Origin: Mesodorylaimus sp. YZB2_4 | Taxonomy: Eukaryota > Nematoda > Enoplea > Dorylaimida > Dorylaimidae | Assembly: GCA_030248295.1 (NCBI GenBank) | Contig: JASANH010000751.1 | Coordinates: 433,770-497,769, forward strand | DNA: 64,000 nt | Direction of reading: 5' to 3' | Shown here: piece by piece, positions 48,277-59,600 of the stretch | Position numbering within the stretch: position 1 is the first letter of the stretch | Layout: each line of letters opens with the position of its first letter | Notes under the pieces: model-generated | Told to the model about the DNA's origin: nothing | The model's input: only the letters and a program-made list of their open reading frames with translations | Databases searched by the model: none | Position numbers and translations under genes: made by a program

Positions 48277-48860
48277 TGTGAATGACTGCAGTGCTACTTG
48301 CTAAAAGCTGTTTTCCGCAGACATGCGGGTTCGAGTCCCTCCCAGGGCTCATCTTTTTGTCTGTGTACCTTTGTAAGTTTCCCGACCCTATTGCCCAGTG
48401 TAACCCCCGCCTGGTAGGCCATGGCGAGTTTGAGAGAGTAATCGATACTCTCCCCTGGTCGCCTCACTCCTACGCCTACGTTACACCAGTCTCCATCGCA
48501 GCCGACGACAGAGACAGTGTAAAGTGCACGTCACACAAATCATGATAAACAGGCGTTCACTGTAACTGTCAGCAGCCATTCTCAGATGCTAGATTTAAAA
48601 GGACGCCAAATGTGAAATCGCGCAAGAAATCAGCGCAACTAATCTAGTATGCTTTTAAATCCAGCATCTGGGAATGGCTGCTGACATGACAGTGGACAGA
48701 TTATCATTTGTGTCACGTGCACCTTACACTGTTTCTGTCGTCGGCTGTGATGAAGACTGGGCAATGGGGTCGGGAAAGTTACAAAGGTACATAAACTAGA
48801 TGAGCCCTGGGAGGGATTCGAACCCGCGTGTCTGCGGAAAAGATGTTTTCCCGCAGGCAC
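48277..48860. repeat. Head-to-head pair of SINE-like element C
   Basis: Copy at 48277-48600 (+) and inverse copy at 48648-48860 (-). Shared pieces: gcgggttcgagtccctccca against tgggagggattcgaacccgc, gtctgcggaaaa, cagccgacgacagagacagt against actgtttctgtcgtcggctg, and tcagcagccattctcaga against ctgggaatggctgctga. Each copy has a tRNA-like B box, so the pair could form a near-perfect hairpin of about 200 bases per arm. Confidence 0.85.
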
Positions 48861-49139
48861 TCGAAAACAATCACTTTTTGACGCACCAATTCCAGACGGC
48901 CTGCAAAAATCCAGTTCCTTTTTTCTGCTATAATTTAACGATTGAGCCTCTACGATTCCAGACTTTTCTTTCCTGAATTGCAATGTCTTCCTTCACAGAC
49001 AAGACACAGTGCACATCTCCACCCCGCATCAAATCAGAGCAGACCGATACAAAAATCGATCCATATCCACATTAATACACGCATTTACAACTAGCTCATT
49101 CCAAACATGAAACCATGAAATCACCCCCTCTTCTTCCGT

Positions 49140-51431
49140 TTATCGACTCGGACTCCCCTTCTTCCTCGTTCCATCCTTGCACATAGGACAAAACCACTTG
49201 CCCTTCGGTTTCGACGTGATTCCCACACACCCGAAATGGAACCATTCGATCGGGCAATCGGGATTATCGCATCCCACCATTTCCCCGTAGGACACTTGAC
49301 GACACGTACAATAGACTGGCTCGTTCGGATCGACCGGCATGTCCATCACGCCCGCCCCGACGCCCACCAATTGTTGTATCAAAGCCGCACCCGACAACGT
49401 GGCCAATTGTTCAACACCCAACGCGCCTGGTGACAGTGGCTGCATTGCATTCGCAGACGTAGTCGAACTTTGACCATCCGCATTTACACCAGTTTTCTTC
49501 TTTTTCTTCGGTGGTGCATTCTCAGACGCCGAACTATCGTCCACAACAACATGACCACGACGCCCTTTCTGTAACTTTGTCTTCTCATTTTGTTTATGCT
49601 CGTTTTTATCCATTTTTCGATCACCGCTCAATATTTCGCTCGAAGATTGAGCACCGTCGAAATCCATTTTTGCTGTCATTACCTTACGTTTCAATTCTCC
49701 TAAAATATATTTTCCATAAATTTTAAGGCTGCTTAGGCTGCAATTAAGCTAGCTATGAGGCGTGGGATGAGGTTTAGGCTGATGAGATGGATTCAGCCTA
49801 TAAATAGCGGATAAGCTTTCGATGCTGTGATGCTTCCGAATTCAATTGTTTGGCCGTGCTGCCTCCTGTCCGCGCTCTGCTTTAATGTCAGCCCCGCTGG
49901 TCAATCGATAAGCACGCACGCAACCCGTTGAGTTGATGTTTAAAAGTTGGCATACGGCAGGCGGGTTTCATACTTCTTTCAGTTCGTGTTGCGGACAACA
50001 GCCAGTGTTGCAGAGGGCCTAAGTATAGCTGTGTGCACGCCCGCCAGTCGAAATGAGTTTTTGCGCTTTCGCCTCTTTCAGCCAATTTTTCTCAAAACTT
50101 TTAGCGATAATCTGAGTTGATGTCAACGACAATATTGTAGAGGAAACAACACTCTATCGACTGGTTGTCTTACTTTTGACTTTGCTGTTTCCATTATGTT
50201 TACAAAGAACTTTTTCCATTTGAATTCCGAAAATTTACGAAAAATCTTCAATAAAAACTTGAGAACAAAAAATCAAGCCTCGAAATTATATCTGCTTGAT
50301 GAAGTACTTTTTTCTCCACAAAAATGTCGCTGACATCAACCTAGATTACCGCTGAAAATTTCGAGGAAAATCGCCTGAAGGCGGTGACTCCGCGGATTTG
50401 GCGTACGTGTTCCTGTCGTACGACCGACTATAATTTGACCCTGACGCGAGGAGTGGGCTAAGCGGAGGCCATTAACTCACCCTTACTCGGAAACCAGCAG
50501 TCCATCCGCGGGTTTGCGGGAAAGCGGGCTTGGGGGCCAAAAAGTAAAAGTGCCACTTTAAATTCTACTCACTTTCGAATCGCGCTAATTCACCATCCAA
50601 TCGTCGAATATGTTTATCGACCATTTCGTACAATTGCATAGAAATTTGCCATTTTTCTTCACTCCACGATTTTGATTTATTAATCAATGTTTGTATTTCT
50701 TCTTTTCTTTTCCGTTTCTCCTCGCTAGACCACTTTTCTTCATCTTTCTGAAATCAAAACCATTTGTACGAATATCGCATACTTGAAACCTCAAACAGTA
50801 TTTGCGGTTTTTTTTTCATCACTTTCATAGAATGCAGATGTCCAAAATTCAAGAATCGAAAATCATGTATCAGAAAAGACCCAAACACGAGAACAGATTC
50901 TGTGTAAAATATGGTTTCAGATAATCAGAGAAATTTCAAATTGAACCTCACTTTTACTCACATTTTATGTGTGCATCAGCGACGCGGACGCAAAGAAAAA
51001 ACAGGGTTTTATTTTAACACAAAACTCCTTTGCTTGATTAGAAATGATTTAACTTTTCAATGTTCATCGAAAATTCCTTTTATTTTTAAAACCCTGTTTT
51101 GTTCGAACCTGATTTCAAAAAAAATCACATCTCAGAATTCCTTGAAAATTTCAAATGTGCAATTATATAAGATCCATGAATCTTTTATATCTAATATGGC
51201 TGATGGCAAGGAATTTTAAATAGCTTTGGCTGTTTTATTATGCCACTCGAAAAAGCAAGGTTTTAAGTGTCAAAAAATTCAACCTACCACCCACTGGGCA
51301 CCCAATTCGTCTACCCGCCGCATCGCACTAGCCACTTTCTCGTCCAATTCTCTTATCAAACGCAAATTACGTTGAACTTCGCCCGGCAGTGTTTGCAAAT
51401 TATCCAAATATTGTTCCAAATACAACGCCAT
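49140..51431 (-). CDS. ING-family chromatin reader (ING4/5-like), three exons
   Basis: Nuclear subunit of histone acetyltransferase complexes that reads H3K4me3. Exons: 51431-51288, 50747-50573, 49699-49140; phases 0 and 1 agree; 292 residues. Residues 1-105 are the ING N-terminal dimerisation helices: [18 protein letters not shown], then [19 protein letters not shown] at the end of exon 2. A basic low-complexity linker follows, with nuclear-localisation-like PPKKKKKTG and KLQKGRRG. The C-terminus is an intact PHD finger (C4HC3): [20 protein letters not shown], then WFHFGCVGI and GKWFCPMC. The aromatic Y and W and the acidic D expected to cage methyl-lysine are present. A short basic tail (KKGSPSR) ends the protein. 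About 45 residues longer than human ING4/5, mostly in the linker. Intron 2 carries a hairpin transposon (50015-50442). Confidence 0.95.
50015..50442. mobile_element. Hairpin transposon family H, copy 3
   Basis: Left end gggcctaagtatagctg, right end cgactataatttgaccct. Arms contain gttgatgtcaacgacaata and the inverse aatgtcgctgacatcaacct, plus aatttttctcaaaactttta and aaaatttcgaggaaaa. Inserted in the second ING intron. Confidence 0.8.
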
Positions 51432-51947
51432 GACAAAATTTTCGTACCTAAAAAATTATCTTCGCAGGAATCCTACGAATTTTGTTTTTTAATATTCCAG
51501 CGTCTAAAACGCTTTTCTTTTGCAAAAATTGTCCATTTTTAACAAAATTATTCAAGCTTTTACTGGAATGCAAAAATTACACTGTAACAAAAGTGATTTT
51601 TTGTGGAAAATATTATAATGAATCAACGCAAAAAAAGCTATTCAAACCGGAGATGGAGCATGATGAAAACAGCGAAAAAAATTGGCTCATACGATGTACC
51701 CATTTCAAAAAAAGTCTAACCCAAAAAGATACTTGAATTAAGCGAAAATTCCATAAATTTTGACGATGTTTATAATAAACAAAATCGTAAGTTTCTCAAA
51801 GAATGTTGGCCATTCAACAAAATATTTAATCCAACATTAAAAAAACTGCTTTACTTATATGCAAACAAGAAAGGCCCGTTTTTTCCAAATATTCCGCCCC
51901 GATATTTTTCCTTCTTCTAACACTTATTTTGTTTGCCTGTACGATGT

Positions 51948-52590
51948 TTAATAACCTTGGCCTTGTAAATATTGCGCAACACGTTCGACGGCACCACGAC
52001 AGGCGAGCCCTTCTGAAGTATCGCCAACGTATAACGCGATAATAACGGCTAAAAAATGCACAAAAATGATTGGAGGAATGAAAAAAATTTTGTTGCATAC
52101 CTTGATTGGTTTTCACCAAAAAGACGCCGGATTTTTCTTTTTTACCGAATATTAAATTATCTTCCACACGTGGCACGATGTATTTTACGCCTTCGACAAC
52201 AATGCCTGTCGACGGTGCGTCCTTGTAAGCTTCCCCTTGGAATAAACGAGCGATTTTCACTAACTCTTCCGGACCAGCCTAAGAATAGCAATTTTTTGGT
52301 AAAAAGCATCGTAAAAACCTGTGTTTGGGATTTTTAATGATCTATAACGAATTACATGAATCAAATAAAAAATAGCTGTTTTCATATTCGTACAAGAAGA
52401 AAAAATTGACAAAAGTTTTAGCGATCGCAATTAAAAAAAGGTAAAAACTTACGTTAAATGTTTCGCCCAATGGAGGTTCGCTGCGAGCCCAGAGACTGCC
52501 GTCGTTGACACCGACGATGGCAGCTTTTTTAATTACTGTGGGTGCATTATCGATAAGATTTTTAATATACGCTTGCCAACCAGAGGCCAT
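51948..52590 (-). CDS. Profilin
   Basis: Cytosolic actin-monomer-binding protein. Exons (minus): 52590-52453, 52278-52101, 52048-51948; phases 0 and 1 agree; 138 residues, normal for animal profilins. It opens MASGWQAYIKNLID, the poly-proline-binding N-terminal helix with conserved W and Y. The middle has GVNDGSLWARS. The C-terminus, ALYVGDTSEGLACRGAVERV followed by AQYLQGQGY, provides the aromatic partner and actin-binding helix. The start ATG 52590 is preferred over an upstream in-frame TTG. It lies 517 bases downstream-side of ING and about 1 kb from the diacylglycerol kinase stop, all on the minus strand, so a shared expression domain is possible; spacing is larger than in typical nematode operons. 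Confidence 0.95.
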
Positions 52591-53602
52591 TGTCAAATTG
52601 TATAAATTTGAAAATCACCGAGGATCGAAACAAAAATTCTTCGAAACCGAATCAATGATTGGGACCGACTGGAATGGAAGACAATATTTTTAAACTATTT
52701 ATACCAAAATAATTTGTGTTTTCAACGATGTTTACTGCGTGTGTCATCAAAATTTATTGAAAAGAAAAGAAATTTGCCCAGACGCAGACACAACTACGCA
52801 CATTCTATTTATCCACCGCAGTCAATTTGTCATAAGCAGTCGCAGAGTTTGTAACTGCTTATCGCAAATTTAAATTTAGTATTTGCAACAGGGACCATAT
52901 CAAATATATTTTTAGGGGTCTAAAAAAAAGGACGATTGGAATTGAAACTGACCAGTTTGTGATAATGATTGTAAAAAACCGTGCATTTTTTGGGAGGACG
53001 TTAAAACAGACAAAATTAGCGGTACTTCCACAGAAACCATCGTTCTCTGGGCTGCTACATGTTTTTGGTTTTTGTTAGCATTTTGCCATTGATCAGAGAC
53101 AAAAAACACCGTTTTTCCAAAACTAAGCTCACTTTTTCATACTGCGAATTCGATTTAAAAATTGGCGGGAAACGGGTATAAATTTAAATTCTCTCAACTC
53201 TCAACAAAAAATCTGACCTCCACCGCTTAGTCACGGCTGCCGGTGATCCTTTGCACATCGTTTCTTTACTCGACAAGCCATTGTAAAACATATACTCTGG
53301 ATCAGTACCTATCTACTGGCATTACGTCGCGACGGCACAACCTCCCAAACTGCATCTATAACTTATAATCACTAAAACATACTCGTTCAAAAGGCATCAA
53401 ATTAGTAAACGCGCATTACAAAGTGAATTATGAATATGTTGACCTCGAAGTCACATCAGTTCCAAAATACATATTCACACCAGCACATACACTATTGTAC
53501 ATATAATGCCGACTATGAAGCATCTTGAGAATTCATCAAGCGAGACCTGCAGAAGATGATATTTGCATACCAAACACATTTACACTAAAAAACACAAGAC
53601 AT

Positions 53603-56600
53603 TTATAAACTCGACACACTTTCCTCAGTCGCCTCATCCCACGGTCGCATTTCGCCCAGTTCCAATATGGCGTGTTGCAATCGCTTTATATGGCCAACCT
53701 TGGTTATACCCAATTCCTGAAATAAAATTCAACTGTCTTAATCCACATCCACATTCCACAAACACAGATAACGCTGTCTGAAACTATATTTTACGCAAGA
53801 CTTGAACTTACGTTCTACCGACGAGAACCCACACAACATTGAAACTCTTTCTGCTGATGCCCTAGCTCTGTAGATTATGGCAGTCGTATAAAAGGCCATA
53901 AATCCTATATAAACATACAGGGCTCGTAAGTTTCTACAAACCATGGGCGAATAAACTCTACCAATCTTACGATATGCACATAAATGCAAGCATTAATCTT
54001 CAGGCATTAAAAATGTTGCAAGGGACTATCTCATCATGGAAGCGACCATCTCACAGGAGGGACTGTATCGCACTGGAAGAGATTATCTGCCACGACCGTT
54101 TTTATGGTCGACAGACCATCATGCATAGTAAGCGACTACCTCAGAGCAGGAGATGCCATCTCATAGCCTACGAATAGTCTATTAATGAAATGGACCATTT
54201 CACACTAGAAGGGGCCGTATCATACTGGAAGATATCACCTGCAAACATCCTGTTGCGGGTCAACGGACCTTCATGTATCCTTAACGACTACCTGATAACA
54301 AAAAGGTCATCTCATAGCCAAAGGATTGTCCCTTAATGTGAGGGACTATCTCATACCGGCGGAAGCGATGCATGCAGCACACGCTAGAATCGATGTCGGA
54401 ATATTGAAAAAAGAATGTGATATTCAGATGCAGAACTCAAGAATTATACAGTAAAGAGTATAAGATATTAAGCAAGTAAGAGTTTTTATTTTCCAAGGGC
54501 CCCTTTTGCAATAAAGAATTTCAGCTTTTTCACACCAAAGTGTGCTGAAAATCCAGAACTTTGCCAACCTCTATAATACATGGGTGCTGATTCAGAACCC
54601 ACTGTTCTGTTTTAAATATTTCGACTTCGATGCTAGAGTGCACTTCGTCTTAAATGTAAGGGACCATATCACACTGGAAGAGATCATCTGCCAGGGTTAT
54701 TTTTACTGATCAACAGACAATCGTGTATACTAAACGACTACGACTACCTCATAACAAAGAGGACCGTTTCAGGGCTCAAAGATGGTATATCTTAATGAAA
54801 GGGACCATCTCACGCTAGGAGAGATTATCTGTCAGGATCGTTTTTACAGGTCTGGGCCGTTATGTATCGTTAAGGACTACCATATAACAAAAGGGACCAT
54901 CTCATAGCCTCAGGACGATCTGTTAAACGTAAGGGACTATCTCAAACACAATATTATGGGGCTTTCTCTCATTGATTTTTCGAATATCCCACAGCGTTTT
55001 TATGAACATTACTGTCTTCTTATGACGAATCCCCTTGCACAGTCTAACTTCATCTTACCTTCAAATCGCGTCTCTCCAATCGAATCAACTCGCGACCCGT
55101 TATATCGTGCAGCGCGAAATTCGAACGATACTCTGACAAACCGATACTATCTAACCACCGGCCCACATCGCTCACATCCCAACGTGACACGCACGACGAT
55201 CCGCTCAACGATTTCACAGCACTACCCGTACTACGATCTTTGCTCTTCAATCTCGGACGCCAACGTAACAACTGAGACAATTTCGATTTGGCTTTAGCAC
55301 TGGCCGATTTTTCTGGACTCGAATTAGGACTTACTCCACTTGGCTAAAAGAACATCAAGACTCAGTCAATGTGGAGTTCTAGCTGCGCACTCATACTGGC
55401 TTTAGGACGCGTCTTTGTGGATGATTCATGGTCGCTCGCATACTCTGAGGGCCTAACTATAGTCCATGGCGCCAATCGCACTTCTAGGCGATTTTTCTCG
55501 GAATTTTCAGCGATAACGTGATTTAATGTCAGCGACAGTTTAGCAGAGAAAAATATGATCTATCAAGCAACTACAATTTCAAGGTTTGGTTTTGTGTTTT
55601 TAGTTTTTCATAAACTTTGAAACCTATCAAAAAAGCTATGACAAATAGTAAAATGCGCCTGCTTGATGGAGCGCATTTTTCTCTACAAAATTCTCGCTGA
55701 CATGAAAGCACGTTCCTGCTGAGAATTTTTGAAAAAATTGCCAGGAAGCGTGAAAACGCATTTTGTCGAACATGTGCGCACCAGACTATAATTTGGCCTT
55801 GGCGCCAATCGCCACTTCCTGGCGCTTTTTCTCGGAATTCTCAGCGATAACGTGAGTTGATGTCGGCGACAGTTTCGCAAAGAAAAATATGCTCTATCAA
55901 GCAAATACGATTTCCGAGCTTATTTTTATGTTTTCAGTTTTGCATGAACTTTGAAATCGGAGATGTAGAAACCTTTAAGAAAATTGAGAAATACCAAGCA
56001 TCCTCTTGATAGAGCGCAATTTTCTCTACAAAATTCTCGCTGACTCCCACCTACGTTATTGCTCAGAATTTTAGAAAAAATTGTCCAGGAATGTCTCGAC
56101 AGGCCTGTGCGCACCAGACTGTAATTTGGCCGTATCAGCTACAAAAAACCCACAAAATTAGAAAATATCAGGCACTTACACCTGGTTGATCCAAACTAGT
56201 ATTCGATTGGGACATCATTAGGACTCGTGTAAATTGCTTAATATCTTCTATAATTATTTTTGATCCCTGTTCCAACGCTTCAAAGGTTGCCGGCGACAAT
56301 TCGTCACTCATCGTCGAACACGACGCGTCCATTTTCATAGCGAACGTTTGCAACTTATGCGTCAATTGTTTGGCACAACCCAGTGCATCGGTCAAATGGT
56401 AGTGTAGATTTGACTATAAATAAATTCTTTTGATACTATTTCTCTAATCGAAAGGCACATTTTTAAACTTAGGTCTGTAGTTCTGCAGCGAATCGTAATC
56501 CCTGTTGCTAGTTCTAATACGGCCAGGGCAGGGCGGGACATGATATGGCATCCTCCTCTACTGTACTATAGCGACGCGGATGACTGACAGCGGCAAAACC

Positions 56601-59600
56601 TCAAATTATTTGAATTCCCGCAAATTCAGGTTGATGTGTTGACCCGCAGGTTCAGTCACACATTACTGCTATGCAGGGGGTACTTGTTTTTGCCCCATAA
56701 TGGCATATTCTACAGCGAGCTGGGATTAGGGGATGAATCCCAGCGAGCCAACGTAAACTGCGGACGAACCTGCGGGTCGAAATTCAGCGGGAATTTAAAA
56801 AAGTAATGCATACCGTATCAAACACCCATCACTCACCACTTCCGGCAGTTTCCTCGTTGGATATAATTTTTGGCACAGCAACGACGCTTGTAGCAACAAA
56901 TCGTTCAATTCTTTCTCCAAGCCTGGACATTCGCCGCACGCTTTCCTCAGGCTGCAATACAAAAACAACGTTATCGATCGCCAGTCCAGCCATCCTTCAA
57001 CACCGTTTGTTTTGCGAATTATAATTCGTGCCTCCAGGAAAAACCACACTTTTTGTACGAGTCCCCGGTTTTCCTGAAATTTGCGATTGCCTTTGCAACC
57101 TAGCCTGGGAGGTGCAGGAAAAAATGTGTCAATCACAAACTCTACCTAGTGCAAGACAAGTCTTCCGACTTCACCAGCGGCTAAAACATCAACCCGACGG
57201 GTTGACGTTTCGCAGCTGAAGAGATCGATTAATTTCTCCCTCTCGCGACGGGCTACATATAAAGCACCCAATTTTTTATAGTTATTCGCTTCTCTGAGAA
57301 TTCGATCTTCAATCGCACAGCACACACGGATGGTAAGCTAACGCAGCTATAACCAAGAATTTAGCGCGCGCTAGCAGATAAATGTTCGGATTCCTGCTAC
57401 AACGCAATCAAAACTTTTAGAAAACTGCGACCCGTACAAATTTTTGCTGTCTTGAAGTCGCAAAATTTTCCGCTCGTGCAAAATTTCATTTTACAATCTC
57501 ACCTATCTTAAAAAACCCAGGATTTCTTTTGTGCCATTACTATATTGGTCACAGCAAAGCCCAACTTACACGCAAGTCAAATTATTAAACGATTCCAAAA
57601 AGTTAATAATTATGTTGCTTTCTTCTTCCGTAAACATTTGCAACAAACATTGCGGCGGTTTTTGTTCCCTTTTCAAACGTTCCGTCCACGTTTTCAACGT
57701 AGCTTCGAATTGACGATTCCTAACCAACACTTGAGCCCGATTCTTATGCACAATTTGTATGTAGCCCGAAGGCTGCATCCAAGCCTCCCCGTCCACTTGC
57801 ATCGGAATCGGCTCGTCGCCTGTGATTATTATTTTCACATGCCGACATTGAGCGATTCGATGATTTTGCAGACGTATAACACGCGACGTCGCGCAATGTA
57901 TGACGCCAAATACGGCCACAACTTCCAAAACTCGATCATCGAACGATTGCGGCGAAAATAAATGATCCGATTTCGTACTCCCCCAAAAATTAGCTCCGCC
58001 TTGATAACTAAAAAAACCGCATAAATTCCATTGCTCCTCTTATTCTCGTAAACTTTTCATTTCATCAACTTCTGCCAATAAATTTATCACCTCACCTCGG
58101 AATGTTTAAGACCACGATTCCTTGCAACGATGGCAACTGTATTCTATGCCCATCGCACTCCAAATGTACGCGTTGTTCCAAATTCTTATACGTCCTTTGC
58201 AACAACTCCTTCGTGCCCAACATTCCGTACAGCATGTACAGCTTGCTAAAAAATTCACAATTTTCAGCTTTTTTCAACAAATTCTCTACGACAAGACACG
58301 AGCGCCACCTAGTGGCGTTTATGCTTGACACACGGAAGACACTGAGATGATGGCATCGGGCGCACAAGATCTACCCAATGCCTGCGTTAACGAGATCCCT
58401 ACTGATTCCGACACTACCATTTTCAACCCCGAGCCGGAAGCAGAACATTATTGCACATGAGTAAAATATGGTTTCAGCTGTTAGAAGCTTGGGCAAACAA
58501 ATCGATCAGCAGTCTCTTGCTTGCACGGCGACAAAACTGACGATCCGAGCAGCAGCGGTGGTGGATTCGCAACAACAGTGGAACATGTCCTAAATCTTAC
58601 AACATCCTACCATGTGTCCTCCATCATTGTCACATCGCCGTCCTGAATCTGGCTCTATGAACTGGCCCCAGGCTCCCAGAAATCCTTGGATCGCAGACTT
58701 GACCTCTCTCCTCTACACGCTAAGGGCCTCCTCAGTAAGCCTTTCAACATACAAAAGTAGTTTCCTCACCTCCTACTCCTGGCTTTATCTGCAGATTCTT
58801 CTCTCTTATTATGAAATTCAAGAGCGATCTTTGCGTCCAAGCCGATACCGAAATAGTTATTCATAACTCTTCGTTCCGAGTACTGCTCCCTAAAATATAT
58901 ACAACCCTCAAATCAACTCCAGTATTAAGGTTTTGGCAAAATTTCCTTCTCAACAAAAATACTTGGCCCCATTTATTCAAAAAACGTACATAGGAACCTC
59001 TTCGAAATCCATTAAAGGCGACGCCGCCACTCCCAAAACGTCCGCGTTTAATAAGAGCACTTCAGCGATAAGACTTCCACCAGTCAAGCCACTTGCGATT
59101 AGACCACGTCGAAACGCTGAAACATGGTTTCCTGGGCTTTTTTCTCTGAGACCCCTCAATTATGCCCTTCTAACTGGTCCATCACTCCCATCACAAACAT
59201 TACCAGTTCCTCCTAGTCTCCCCACCCTTCCATGTGAGGGCAACCAACCAGACCAGCCCAAGCATCATACCCGGAAGAAATCCTCGCTGCGGACTCGTCG
59301 ATCGCTCCGTCAACCGAAACGTACTCCCGCTACTGATCTTACGCGACGCTGATGGTGAAGAATCGAAATTCGCCACTTCTACACAAAAAATCAACACTTA
59401 TAACATCGCAGACACAAAAACGTCTCCCCACTCTCACCTCTAATCGAATTATCTGAAAATGAATGTTTCACATCAACGCCCGTTCGTTTTAACAGCGCTG
59501 ATGCCGAAGCAATTTCCGAATCTGATGCCGCTTGCGCACTATCCAACGACATATTCCTAACGCTCGAACCAATTCTCCCGCTTCGTCTAGCCGCTTCCAC

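Noticed and set aside
57170-57232. Extra DGK exon on minus (reads [16 protein letters not shown])
   Set aside because: It ends at an in-frame TAG at the only donor. The exons on either side (57570 and 56951) join in phase without it and match the family.
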